A DNA stretch of 64,000 nt, taken from assembly GCF_004010155.1 (NCBI RefSeq), contig NZ_RRYH01000005.1:124001-188000 (forward strand), written 5' to 3'. The DNA is from Solirhodobacter olei (lineage in GTDB: Bacteria; Pseudomonadota; Alphaproteobacteria; Rhodobacterales; Rhodobacteraceae). The notes beneath the pieces are model-generated. The model was not told the DNA's origin. It saw only the letters and a list, made by a program, of their open reading frames with translations, and did not search any database. Below, piece after piece: positions 43,874-52,439 of the stretch. Made by a program: the position numbers and the translations under genes. The stretch's first letter is position 1. Each line of letters begins with the position of its first letter.

Positions 43874-44611
43874 ATGCGTCACGCGTCCCTGATCCATCTG
43901 AGCTTCGCCGCCGCCGTCGTGCTGTTCCTGCTGGCGCCGCACCTGGACCTGCTTGTCTCGCGCACGTTCTACCTGCCCGGCCACGGCTTCTGGATGGCGG
44001 GGCAGCCCGACTTCCAGAACCTCCGGCAGCTTTTCCGACATTCGGCCAACGCCGTGGGCTATGCCTCGGGCCTTCTGCTGCTGGCCTCGCTGGCGATCGG
44101 GCCGGGGCGGCAGGTCCCCGCGCGGCTCTGGGGCTACGGCTTCGCCACGATGGCGCTTGGCCCCGGGGTGGCGGTGAACCTGATCCTGAAGCCGCTCTGG
44201 GGCCGGGCGCGGCCGGCCAATGACGCGCTCTTCGGCGGCGCGCATCACTTCACCCCGGTGTTCCGGATCGCCGACCAATGCAGCTGGGGCTGCTCTTTCG
44301 TCTCGGGCGAGGCGGCGGGCGCGATGGGCGCGGCCATCGTGATCGGCGTGCTGCTCTGGCCCGGGCTGACGCGGCGCGGACGGGGCGGGATGGTCGCGCT
44401 GCTCGCGGCCTTCGTGATCGCCACGGCGGGTCTGCGCGTCGCCATGGGGCGGCACTTCCTCTCCGACGTGATCTTCGGCGCGCTTCTGAGCGCCTACACC
44501 GGCTGGGCGCTCTACCATGTCTTCCGCCTGTCCGAGGTCCGCGGCCGGCTCACCCTGCCCGCGTTCAAGGCCGATGCCCGCGCCTTTGCCCGCAGGCTGA
44601 CGGGCCACTGA
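43874..44611 (+). CDS. PAP2-family membrane phosphatase
   Basis: 245 residues, about six helices. Motif 1 is KPLWGRARP, motif 2 reads CSFVSGEAAGAMG and motif 3 is RVAMGRHFLSDVIFG with the nucleophilic His. In motif 2 the usual PSGH is SGE, so the general His is replaced by Glu, a variant also seen in some alphaproteobacterial members. Likely acts on lipid phosphates (undecaprenyl-PP, phosphatidate or lipid A); the substrate is open. Confidence 0.9.
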   Translation: MRHASLIHLSFAAAVVLFLLAPHLDLLVSRTFYLPGHGFWMAGQPDFQNLRQLFRHSANAVGYASGLLLLASLAIGPGRQVPARLWGYGFATMALGPGVAVNLILKPLWGRARPANDALFGGAHHFTPVFRIADQCSWGCSFVSGEAAGAMGAAIVIGVLLWPGLTRRGRGGMVALLAAFVIATAGLRVAMGRHFLSDVIFGALLSAYTGWALYHVFRLSEVRGRLTLPAFKADARAFARRLTGH

Positions 44612-44817
44612 CAAGCTGCTGACGGCGCCAAATCACGCTTCCGCAATGTCTCGCGCGAAAACCGCCGAAACCGGCCGGCGGACTTTTCTTGCACGCCAAC
44701 CCGGGCTAGGATGCGACCGCGATACGCCGGGCCGAGCAGTGCGGCGACGACATGGGGCAGGGCCGGTGGCAGCACCGGCAGAGCGCGGCAGGACGATCGC
44801 GCGGGATGGGGGCAAGT

Positions 44818-45813
44818 ATGACGGGACCGACGATCGGCAGAATTTCCCTGGCGATGACTCTGGGGCTGGGCCTGGCGGGCTGCCAGGCGGACCAGCCCTT
44901 CGCCTTTCTGAAGGCCAAACCGGCCGCCGCCGGCACGGCTGCGGCAAGCACTGCCGCCCCGGCTGACGCAAGCTCGGTGAAGCTGGTCGACCGCGACGTC
45001 GAGGCGCCCGACATCTACCACGCCAAGGCAAAGGCGCTCTGGGACGGGCGTCCCTCGCTCGGCGGGGTCTGGATCGCGGCGGTGAACGTGAAGGAGCCGC
45101 AGCGCGTCATCATCCGCAACCCGAAGAACGGCAAATTCGTCATCGGCGCGCTGTTCCACCGCGAGCAGGGCGCGCCGGGGCCGAAGCTGCAGCTGTCCTC
45201 CGACGCGGCCGAGGCGCTCGGCATGCTGGCCGGCCAGCCCGCGACGGTGGACGTGACCGCGCTGAAGCGGGTCGAGCAGCCCGCCCCTGCGCCCAAGACC
45301 AATCCGAAGGAGCCGGCGCTCTCCAGCAACGAGGCGATCAAGACCAAGCCGATCGCGGATATCCGCGCCTCCGCCGCCGCCGCGATCGACAAGGCGGCAG
45401 CCAGGACGACGGCCAAGTCCACCGCCAAGACAGCCATGAACGCCACGGCCAAATCAGCCGCGGCCGAGGCGCGGGTGAAGCCGGTGCCGCGCCCGAAGGC
45501 CGCGCCCGCCTCCACCACTCACACGGCCGCTGCCACCCATACCCCTGCCGCGACCCATGCGGCGAAGCCGAAGCAGGCGCTGCTCGGCCGCGACTACGTG
45601 CAGATCGGCATCTTCGCGGTCGAGGCCAACGCGCAGCGCGCCTCCAGGCTGATGCAGTCCAAGCATGTCCCGGTGGCAGTCCTGAAGGAGGAAAGCCACG
45701 GCAAGACCTATTCGCGCGTTCTCGTCGGCCCGGTGACCTCTGCCAACCGCGACAAGATGCTCGCCAAGATGAAGTCGCTTGGCTTCGAGGATGCCTATGT
45801 TGTTGAGAGATAA
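44818..45813 (+). CDS. SPOR-domain lipoprotein
   Basis: 331 residues. Lipobox LAGC with the lipidated Cys at 22. A middle domain (GRPSLGGVWIAAVNVKEPQR, then NGKFVIGALFHREQ) is followed by a long Ala/Lys/Thr-rich linker with THTAAATHTPAATH-like repeats (~175-250). The C-terminal SPOR domain runs from YVQIGIFAVEANAQRASRL to FEDAYVVER and binds denuded septal glycan. Immediately upstream of the D,D-carboxypeptidase, pointing to a role in division or wall remodelling; it resembles RlpA-associated architecture, but the catalytic DPBB is not certain. Confidence 0.88.
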   Translation: MTGPTIGRISLAMTLGLGLAGCQADQPFAFLKAKPAAAGTAAASTAAPADASSVKLVDRDVEAPDIYHAKAKALWDGRPSLGGVWIAAVNVKEPQRVIIRNPKNGKFVIGALFHREQGAPGPKLQLSSDAAEALGMLAGQPATVDVTALKRVEQPAPAPKTNPKEPALSSNEAIKTKPIADIRASAAAAIDKAAARTTAKSTAKTAMNATAKSAAAEARVKPVPRPKAAPASTTHTAAATHTPAATHAAKPKQALLGRDYVQIGIFAVEANAQRASRLMQSKHVPVAVLKEESHGKTYSRVLVGPVTSANRDKMLAKMKSLGFEDAYVVER

Positions 45814-45837
45814 CCGAGGACCGGACCCCCAGACCCC

Positions 45838-46986
45838 ATGAAACGCCTGATCGCCCCCCTCGCCGTCATGGCCCTGCTCGCCGCCCCGGCGGCGCAGGCC
45901 TTCGACACGATCGCCACCGCCGCCTATGTCGTCGACGTCGGCTCCGGCACGGTGCTGATGAACAAGGACGGCGACACGCCGATGCCGCCGGCTTCGATGT
46001 CGAAGCTGATGACCATCGACCTGTTGTTCCAGGCGCTGAAGGACGGGCGGGTGACGCTCGACACCAAGTTCTCCGTCTCGCCCGAGGCGCAGGCGATGGG
46101 CGGCTCGACGATGTTCCTCAACACCCGCGACCATCCGACGGTGCGCCAGCTGATCCAGGGCATCATCGTGCTTTCGGGCAACGACGCCTGCGTGACGGTG
46201 GCCGAGGGGCTGGCCGGAACCCAGGACGCCTTCGTCGCCCAGATGAACGCCGAGGCGAAGAAGCTGGGCCTGACCCATTCGCATTACGCGAACGCTTCCG
46301 GCTGGCCCAACCCGGGCCAGCTGATGAGCATGCATGACCTCGCCACGCTGGCCATGCACCTCATCAAGACCTACCCGGAATACTACCATTTCTTCTCGGA
46401 ACAGACCTTCGCCTACGACGGCCGGGCGCCCGCGAACGAGAACAACCGCGACCCGCTCCTTGGCGTCGTGCCCGGCGCGGACGGGATGAAGACCGGCCAT
46501 ACCGAGGCCTCGGGCTACGGCCTCGTCGGCACCGCCAAGCAGGCCGGCCGGCGGGTGCTGGTAGTGATGAACGGCCTGCCCTCCTCCGCCGCCCGGGCGA
46601 GCGAGGGCCAGAAGCTGATCAACTGGGGCCTGCGCCAGTTCATCGAGAAGACCGCCGTGACCAAGGGCACCGTGGTGGCCGAGGCGCCGGTCTGGCTCGG
46701 CGCCAAGAGCAAGGTCGCGCTTGTGCCGGAGGGAGACGCCCGCATTCTGCTGCCGGTGACCGCCGGCAACAAGCTCGACGCCAAGGTGGTCTACACCGGG
46801 CCGCTGAAGGCGCCCCTGAAGGCCGGCCAGAAGGTGGGCGAGCTGGTCATCGACCGGCCTGAACTCGCCCCCGCCCGGATCCCGCTCGTCACCGCCACGG
46901 CGGTCCCGCGCGGCGGCTTCCTTGGCCGGGTGATGACGGCGGCGCGCGTGCTTTACCGCGACTTCAAGGGGGCGCAGGGCTCGTGA
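45838..46986 (+). CDS. D-alanyl-D-alanine carboxypeptidase (PBP5/6-type)
   Basis: 382 residues. Signal peptide ends at QAF (about residue 21). Active-site SxxK is S53-M-S-K56, then VLSGNDACVTVAE (SxN) and GADGMKTGHTEASGYG (KTG). A C-terminal beta domain and an amphipathic tail (GGFLGRVMTAARVLYRDFKG) match PBP5-type membrane attachment. It trims the terminal D-Ala from peptidoglycan pentapeptides. Its stop overlaps the tmk GTG start. Confidence 0.96.
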   Translation: MKRLIAPLAVMALLAAPAAQAFDTIATAAYVVDVGSGTVLMNKDGDTPMPPASMSKLMTIDLLFQALKDGRVTLDTKFSVSPEAQAMGGSTMFLNTRDHPTVRQLIQGIIVLSGNDACVTVAEGLAGTQDAFVAQMNAEAKKLGLTHSHYANASGWPNPGQLMSMHDLATLAMHLIKTYPEYYHFFSEQTFAYDGRAPANENNRDPLLGVVPGADGMKTGHTEASGYGLVGTAKQAGRRVLVVMNGLPSSAARASEGQKLINWGLRQFIEKTAVTKGTVVAEAPVWLGAKSKVALVPEGDARILLPVTAGNKLDAKVVYTGPLKAPLKAGQKVGELVIDRPELAPARIPLVTATAVPRGGFLGRVMTAARVLYRDFKGAQGS

Positions 46987-47645
46987 CCGGCGCCGGCCGC
47001 GGCAGCTTCATCAGTTTCGAGGGCATCGACGGCTCGGGCAAATCCACCCAGGCCCGTCTGCTGGCCGAAACGCTCCGGGCCGCCGGCCGCGACGTCGTGC
47101 TGACCCGCGAACCCGGCGGCTCGCCCGGCGCGGAGGAGATCCGCCGCCTCGTCCTCGAAGGCCACAAGGACCGCTGGTCGGCAGAGACGGAGATCCTCCT
47201 CTTCACCGCCGCCCGCCGCGACCACCTTGAAAAGACCATCCGCCCCGCGCTCGCCGCCGGAAAGATCGTCATCACCGACCGCTTCGCCGACAGCACCCGG
47301 CTCTACCAGGGCGCGCGCGCCGAGGGGCTGCGCGAGACCGTCGACAGCCTTCATGCCCTGATGATCGGGACGGAACCGGACCTGACCTTTGTCGTCGACA
47401 TGGACCCGGCCATCGGCCTTGCCCGCGCGCTCTCCCGGAAGGGAACCGAGGAGCGATTCGAAAGCTTCGGCGAAGAGCTGCAGGCCCGCATGCGGCAGGG
47501 CTTCCTTGACCTCGCGAAGGAATACGCAGGCCGCTGCGTGGTCATCGACGGCGCCCGCCCGGTAGAGGCCGTCGCGGCCGACATTGCCGCCCTCGCCCAG
47601 ACGCGTCTCGCCCAGAACCACCACGCCGAAGGGCCAGGGCCATGA
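46983..47645 (+). CDS. tmk: thymidylate kinase
   Basis: 220 residues. Phosphorylates dTMP to dTDP. P-loop GIDGSGKST (14-22), TREPGGSPGAEEIR, the DR motif ITDRFADST and the LID region ALSRKGTEERFES are present. GTG start overlaps the carboxypeptidase stop, and the 3' end overlaps holB by 4 bases, so replication genes are coupled to the cell-wall gene upstream. Confidence 0.97.
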   Translation: MTGAGRGSFISFEGIDGSGKSTQARLLAETLRAAGRDVVLTREPGGSPGAEEIRRLVLEGHKDRWSAETEILLFTAARRDHLEKTIRPALAAGKIVITDRFADSTRLYQGARAEGLRETVDSLHALMIGTEPDLTFVVDMDPAIGLARALSRKGTEERFESFGEELQARMRQGFLDLAKEYAGRCVVIDGARPVEAVAADIAALAQTRLAQNHHAEGPGP

Positions 47646-48757
47646 GCGAGACCCCCGAACCCGACCGCGTCGAAGGCGCGCCCCATCCGCGCGCCACCGC
47701 CCGGCTTCTGGGCCAGGGCGCCGCCGAGGCCGCCTTTCTCGACGCCTTCAACGCCGGGCGCCTGCACCACGGCTGGCTCATCACCGGCCCGCGCGGCACC
47801 GGCAAGGCGACGCTGGCCTGGCGCATCGCCCGGTTCCTTCTGGCCGAACAGCCCGCCGACGCCGGCCTCTTCGGTGCCCCGCCCCCGCCCGAAACGCTCG
47901 ACGTTTCGCCCGATGACCCCAGCGCCCGCCGCATCGCCGCCCTCTCCGAACCGCGGCTGAAGCTGATCCGCCGCTCGCTGGGCGATACCGGCCGCCTGCG
48001 CTCGGTCATCTCGGTCGAGGACGTGCGCGACCTCAAGAGCTTCTTCCACCTCTCCGCCGCCGACGGCGGCCGCCGCGTCGTCATCGTCGATGCCGCTGAC
48101 GATATGAACCCCTCCGCCGCCAACGCGCTCCTGAAGGAGCTGGAGGAGCCGCCGAAGGGCGCGACGATCCTGCTGGTGGCGCACCAGCCCTGGCGGCTTC
48201 TGCCCACGATCCGGTCGCGCTGCCGCGAGCTGCGCCTGACCCCGCTGGGGCCCGAAGACATAGCCACGGCGCTGGCCGCCGCCGGGACAGAAGGCGCCGA
48301 GGCCGCGGCGCTGGCAGAGCTTGCCGGCGGCTCGGTGGGCGAGGCGATCCGTCTCGCCAATCTCGACGGCACCGCCACCTACGCCGCGATGATCGGGCTC
48401 TTCTCGGGCCTGCCCCGCCTCGACCGCGTCAAGGCCATCGCGCTCGCCGAAACCGCCGGCCAGCGCGGGGCGGAGACACGCTTCGACCTGACGCTCACAC
48501 TCTTCGACGCCTTCCTCGCCCGCCTCGCCCGCACCGGCGCCACCGGAGCGCCGCCGCCCGAGGCGGTGCCCGACGAGGCCCAGCTTCTCGCCCGCCTCTC
48601 GCCCGACGCCCGCGCCGGGCGGGGCTGGGCCGACCTCGCCCAAAGCCTCGGCGCCCGCGCCCGTCAGGGCCGGGCGGTCAACCTTGACCCTGCCGCGCTT
48701 CTCCTTGATATGGTTCTCAGGATCGACGAAACGGCGGGCGCGCTCGCCCCCCGCTAA
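47642..48757 (+). CDS. holB: DNA polymerase III subunit delta'
   Basis: 371 residues, AAA+ clamp-loader subunit. WLITGPRGTGKATLAWRIAR contains the P-loop-like element; RRVVIVDAADDMNPSAANAL LKELEEPPKGATILLVAHQP is the Walker B/sensor region characteristic of delta'. Works with delta and gamma/tau to load the beta clamp. Coupled to tmk by a 4-base overlap and followed by tatD, the usual tmk-holB-tatD order. Confidence 0.95.
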   Translation: MSETPEPDRVEGAPHPRATARLLGQGAAEAAFLDAFNAGRLHHGWLITGPRGTGKATLAWRIARFLLAEQPADAGLFGAPPPPETLDVSPDDPSARRIAALSEPRLKLIRRSLGDTGRLRSVISVEDVRDLKSFFHLSAADGGRRVVIVDAADDMNPSAANALLKELEEPPKGATILLVAHQPWRLLPTIRSRCRELRLTPLGPEDIATALAAAGTEGAEAAALAELAGGSVGEAIRLANLDGTATYAAMIGLFSGLPRLDRVKAIALAETAGQRGAETRFDLTLTLFDAFLARLARTGATGAPPPEAVPDEAQLLARLSPDARAGRGWADLAQSLGARARQGRAVNLDPAALLLDMVLRIDETAGALAPR

Positions 48758-48774
48758 GGCCCGACGGCGAGACC

Positions 48775-49593
48775 ATGACAGCCGAGATCGTAGACAGCCA
48801 CTGCCACCTCGACTTCCCCGATTTCGAGGGCGAGGAAGATGCCGTCATCGCCCGCGCGCGGGACGCCGGCGTCACCCGTATGGTCACGATCTGCACCCGG
48901 CTTGCCACCGCCCCCCGCGTCCAGGCCATCGCCGAGGCGCATGAGGGGGTCTTCTGGGCCGCCGGCACCCACCCGATGCGCGCGGGAGAGGAGCCCCTCG
49001 TCGCGGTCGAGGCGCTGGAAGCCCTCGCCCGCCACCCGAAATTCGTCGGCATCGGCGAGACCGGGCTGGACTACCACTACTCCGCCGAAAGCAAGGACCA
49101 GCAGCAGGAAAGCCTGCGGCTACATATCGAGGCCTGCCGCCGCACCGGCCTGCCCCTGATCATCCATTCCCGCGACGCCGACGCCGACATGGCCCGTATC
49201 CTTGCCGAGGAGCATCGCGCCGGCGCCTATTCCTGCGTCATGCACTGCTTCTCGTCCAGCGCCGCGCTGGCAGAGGCCGCGCTCGACCTCGGCTTCTTCC
49301 TTTCGATGTCCGGCATCGCCGCCTTCCCGAAATCGGGCGACCTGCGCGCGATCTTCGCTCAGGCCCCGCTCGAGCGGATCCTGGTCGAGACCGACAGCCC
49401 CTACCTCGCCCCGCCGCCGCATCGCGGCAAGCGGAACGAACCCGCCTATACCGCCCACACCGCGACGGTGGGCGCAGAGGTCTTCGGCCTCTCCTACGAG
49501 GATTTCGCCCGCGCGACCTCCGCCAATTTCGACCGGCTCTTCGCCAAGGCCGCCGCCTGGGTGCCGGGCGGCGCGCCGGGCGGGGCCGCCTAA
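48775..49593 (+). CDS. TatD-family metal-dependent DNase
   Basis: 272 residues, TIM-barrel amidohydrolase fold. Metal ligands: DSHCHLD (His9, His11), IGETGLDYHY (Glu), the histidines of IIHSRDAD and CVMHCFSS, and ETDSPYLAPPPHRGK (Asp). Acts as a 3'-5' exonuclease or D-tyrosyl-tRNA-related enzyme in different members. Its stop overlaps the start of the phosphodiesterase gene. Confidence 0.95.
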   Translation: MTAEIVDSHCHLDFPDFEGEEDAVIARARDAGVTRMVTICTRLATAPRVQAIAEAHEGVFWAAGTHPMRAGEEPLVAVEALEALARHPKFVGIGETGLDYHYSAESKDQQQESLRLHIEACRRTGLPLIIHSRDADADMARILAEEHRAGAYSCVMHCFSSSAALAEAALDLGFFLSMSGIAAFPKSGDLRAIFAQAPLERILVETDSPYLAPPPHRGKRNEPAYTAHTATVGAEVFGLSYEDFARATSANFDRLFAKAAAWVPGGAPGGAA

Positions 49594-50390
49594 TGGCGCG
49601 GCTCCGCTTCACCATCCTCGGCTGCGGCTCCTCCGGGGGCGTCCCGCGCCTCGGCGGCCATTGGGGCGACTGCGATCCGGCCAACCCGAAGAACCGCCGC
49701 CGCCGCTGCTCGCTTCTGATCGAGCGCGAGGGGGCTGAAGGCACCACCCGCGTCCTCGTGGACACCACGCCCGACATGCGCGACCAGCTTCTCGACGCCG
49801 GCGTGGGGGAACTGGACGCCGTCGTCTATACCCATGCCCACGCCGACCACGTCCACGGCATCGACGACTTGCGCCAGATCGTCTTCAATATCCGTCGCCG
49901 CCTGCCGGTCTGGGCCGATGGCGACACGCAGGAGGCGCTGCTCTCCCGCTTCGGCTACGCCTTTGTCCAGCCGGAGGACAGCCCTTATCCCCCAATCCTG
50001 GACCTGCACACGATCAAGGGACCCTTCGCCGTCTCCGGCCCGGGCGGAGAGATCGCACTGACGCCGTTCCGGGTGAACCACGGCGCGATCGACGCGCTCG
50101 GCTACCGCGTCGGGGGGCTGGCCTATCTGCCCGACGTGCTGACCATCGACGACCAGAGCTGGCCCGTGCTCGAGGGCCTCGACTGCCTCGTGATCGACGC
50201 GCTCAGACGCAAGCCGCACCCGACCCATGCCCACCTGGCGCAGGCGCTGGAGTGGATCGAACGGCTCCGCCCCCGCCGCGCGGTACTGACCAACATGCAT
50301 ATCGACCTCGACTACGACACGCTCGAGGCCGAGACACCCGACCACGTCACCCCGGCTTATGACGGCATGACCCTGCACTACGCGGTCTGA
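49593..50390 (+). CDS. metallo-beta-lactamase-fold phosphodiesterase (PhnP-like)
   Basis: 265 residues. LGCGSSGGVPRLGGHWGDCD is the N-terminal signature of the PhnP-like group; metal ligands lie in THAHADHVHGIDD (His81, His83, Asp85, His86). PhnP hydrolyses 5-phosphoribosyl 1,2-cyclic phosphate, but this gene is linked to tatD rather than to phosphonate genes, so the natural substrate may differ. Follows tatD with a 1-base overlap. Confidence 0.92.
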   Translation: MARLRFTILGCGSSGGVPRLGGHWGDCDPANPKNRRRRCSLLIEREGAEGTTRVLVDTTPDMRDQLLDAGVGELDAVVYTHAHADHVHGIDDLRQIVFNIRRRLPVWADGDTQEALLSRFGYAFVQPEDSPYPPILDLHTIKGPFAVSGPGGEIALTPFRVNHGAIDALGYRVGGLAYLPDVLTIDDQSWPVLEGLDCLVIDALRRKPHPTHAHLAQALEWIERLRPRRAVLTNMHIDLDYDTLEAETPDHVTPAYDGMTLHYAV

Positions 50391-50394
50391 CCGG

Positions 50395-51324
50395 ATGGAA
50401 GCCCTGGTCGAGGTCATCCTGCCGATCTTCTTCGTCCTCGGCTTCGGCTATGTCGCGCGCTGGCGGCGGCTGCTCACCGACGACCACGTGGCAGGCCTGA
50501 TGAAGTTCACCCAGGGCTTCGCCCTGCCCTGCCTGCTGTTCCGCGCCATCTCGACGCTGAACCTCGCGCAGGACTTCAATCCCTGGCTGCTGGCGAGCTT
50601 CTATACCGGCGCAGTGACCTGCTTCCTTGTCGCCTTCCTCGGTGCCCGCTACGCCTTCGGCCGGCCGCTGGAGGACAGCGTGGCCTTCGGCTTCGTCGGC
50701 CTCTTCTCCAACACGCTCCTGCTGGGCCTGCCGATCACCGAACGCGCCTATGGCACGGGCGCGCTGGCCGGGAACTACGCGATCATCGCCTTCCACGCGC
50801 CGTTCTGCTACGGCTTCGGGATCACTATAATGGAGGTCGCACGCCATCGCGGCGGCGGCTGGGGATCGACGCTGCGCCGGGTGGTCCTCGCCATGTTCCG
50901 CAACTCGCTGGTGCTGGGCATTGGCCTAGGCTTCCTGGTGAACCTCGGCCACATCCCCCTGCCCAAGGTCTTCACCGACGCGGTCGACCTGATGGTGCGC
51001 GCGGCACTGCCGGCGGCGCTGTTCGGGCTCGGCGCCACGCTCTTCCGTTACCGGCCGGACGGGGACTTCAGAATCATCGCCATGCTCTGCGCGATCTCGC
51101 TGGTTCTGCATCCGGCGATCACCTACGGACTCGGCACCGCCTTCCACCTTCCGAAGGCCGGCTTCCGCTCGGCGGTGCTGACGGCGGCCATGGCGCCCGG
51201 CGTCAACGCCTATCTCTTCGCCGACATGTACGGTGTCGGCAAGCGCGTGACCGCCTCGACTGTGCTGATCGCCACTGGCTCGCTCATCATCACCGCCTGG
51301 CTCTGGCTCACCATCCTGCCCTGA
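50395..51324 (+). CDS. AEC-family transporter
   Basis: 309 residues with about ten helices. Starts EALVEVILPIFFVLGFGYVA and contains LMKFTQGFALPCLLFRAIST and FSNTLLLGLPITERAYGTGA, typical of the auxin-efflux-carrier family. AEC proteins export malonate, malate or other small acids. It is the last gene of the plus-strand run, 4 bases after the phosphodiesterase stop. Substrate unknown. Confidence 0.92.
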   Translation: MEALVEVILPIFFVLGFGYVARWRRLLTDDHVAGLMKFTQGFALPCLLFRAISTLNLAQDFNPWLLASFYTGAVTCFLVAFLGARYAFGRPLEDSVAFGFVGLFSNTLLLGLPITERAYGTGALAGNYAIIAFHAPFCYGFGITIMEVARHRGGGWGSTLRRVVLAMFRNSLVLGIGLGFLVNLGHIPLPKVFTDAVDLMVRAALPAALFGLGATLFRYRPDGDFRIIAMLCAISLVLHPAITYGLGTAFHLPKAGFRSAVLTAAMAPGVNAYLFADMYGVGKRVTASTVLIATGSLIITAWLWLTILP

Positions 51325-51337
51325 GGGCCCTGAGGAC

Positions 51338-51512
51338 GGAGGAGGGTCAGCGCCTGTCCGCGGGTGGGCGCTGGCGGCAGATGAGATCTGTCCGTTTATG
51401 GTTTCATGGCCCCCTTCGCCGCGCCGAGAACAAAGCTCACCAGAAGCGCCCGCCTTTGGGGGCGGACGGGCGCTGGCCCGGCGGCACTGCGTGCCGCTGT
51501 TTCGGGCCGGGG
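51338..51512 (-). repeat. ~175-bp dispersed intergenic repeat, copy B (inverted)
   Basis: Reverse complement aligns end to end with 18106-18278, sharing CCCCGGCCCGAAACAGCGG, CCGGGCCAGCGCCCG, AAACCATAAACGGACAGA and CCCGCGGAC, with a few indels in between. The 8-bp AGCGCCCG/CGGGCGCT stem is preserved while its loop differs. It fills most of the 257-base gap between the AEC gene and the ABC-transporter operon. Confidence 0.8.
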
Positions 51513-51528
51513 CATGAGCTAATGAAAA

Positions 51529-51556
51529 GGCCCGGGCCGATCCCCCGGCCCGGGCC
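51529..51556 (-). terminator. terminator of the ABC-importer operon
   Basis: GGCCCGGGCCG and CGGCCCGGGCC form a perfect 11-bp stem with a six-base loop. Read on the minus strand it is followed by TTTT, 26 bases after the stop of the last permease gene. Confidence 0.8.
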
Positions 51557-51581
51557 CAATTCCATCCGCCGCGGGGGCGGG

Positions 51582-52439
51582 TCAGACCTTGATGCCGCGC
51601 AGCTTCTCCGACCTGCGCCGGAACAGTTCCAGCCCGCCCAGCAGCACCACCGCCAGCAGCAGGATCAGCGTGGCCACGGCGAGGATCGTCGGGTCGATCG
51701 TATATCGCAGGTTCGTCCACATCTGCAGCGGCAGCGTCTTCTGCTGCGGCCCGGCGATGAACAGCACGATCACCACCTCGTCGAACGAGGTCATGAAGGC
51801 GAACAGCGCGCCCGAGATGATCCCCGGCAGCACCAGCGGCATCACCACCTTGAAGAACGACCGGCTGGGCGAGGCCCCGAGGCTCAGCGCCGCACGGTAG
51901 AACTGCGGGTCCAGCCCCTCCAGCGTCGCCGTCACCGTGATCACCACGAAGGGCGTGCCCAGGATGGTGTGGGCGATGACCACGCCCAGGTAGCTGTCGA
52001 CGATATGCAGATAGGAGAAGTAGAAGAACAGCGCCGTCGCGGTGATGATCAGTGGCACGATCATCGGCAGCACCAGGACCGCCGTGATCGCAGAGCGGTA
52101 CGGCATGTGCGGCCGCGTCAGCCCCAGCGAGGCCAGGGTGCCCAGCACCGTCGCGCAGATCGTGGCGATCGGCGCGATGATGAAGCTGTTCTTCAGCGCA
52201 TGGGTCCAGGCCGGATCGGTGAAGAACTGCTTGTACCAGCTCAGCGAATAGCCCGACGGCTGCAGCTCCAGCATCTTCCGCGTGAAGGTGAAGTAGGGCG
52301 ATGCGTTGAACGACAGCGGCACGATGACCACCAGCGGCACCACCAGGAAGAACAGCACCACCAGCCCGTAGAAGCGGAAGACGTAGAACCATCCGCGCTC
52401 GGCCGGGCTGAGGTATCCGGGAAGCTTTCTCCGCCTCAT
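51582..52439 (-). CDS. ABC transporter permease, PotC-like
   Basis: 285 residues, six helices. The permease EAA loop is AALSLGASPSRSFFKVVMPLVLPG (two parts, RAALSLGASPSRSFFKVVMP then LVLPGI). N-terminal SFNASPYFTFTRKMLELQPS with WYKQFF is typical of PotC/PotI-type polyamine permeases. Last gene of the four-gene importer; its ATG overlaps the previous permease by 4 bases. The actual ligand (polyamine, opine or related compound) is not established. Confidence 0.93.
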   Translation of the reverse strand: MRRRKLPGYLSPAERGWFYVFRFYGLVVLFFLVVPLVVIVPLSFNASPYFTFTRKMLELQPSGYSLSWYKQFFTDPAWTHALKNSFIIAPIATICATVLGTLASLGLTRPHMPYRSAITAVLVLPMIVPLIITATALFFYFSYLHIVDSYLGVVIAHTILGTPFVVITVTATLEGLDPQFYRAALSLGASPSRSFFKVVMPLVLPGIISGALFAFMTSFDEVVIVLFIAGPQQKTLPLQMWTNLRYTIDPTILAVATLILLLAVVLLGGLELFRRRSEKLRGIKV

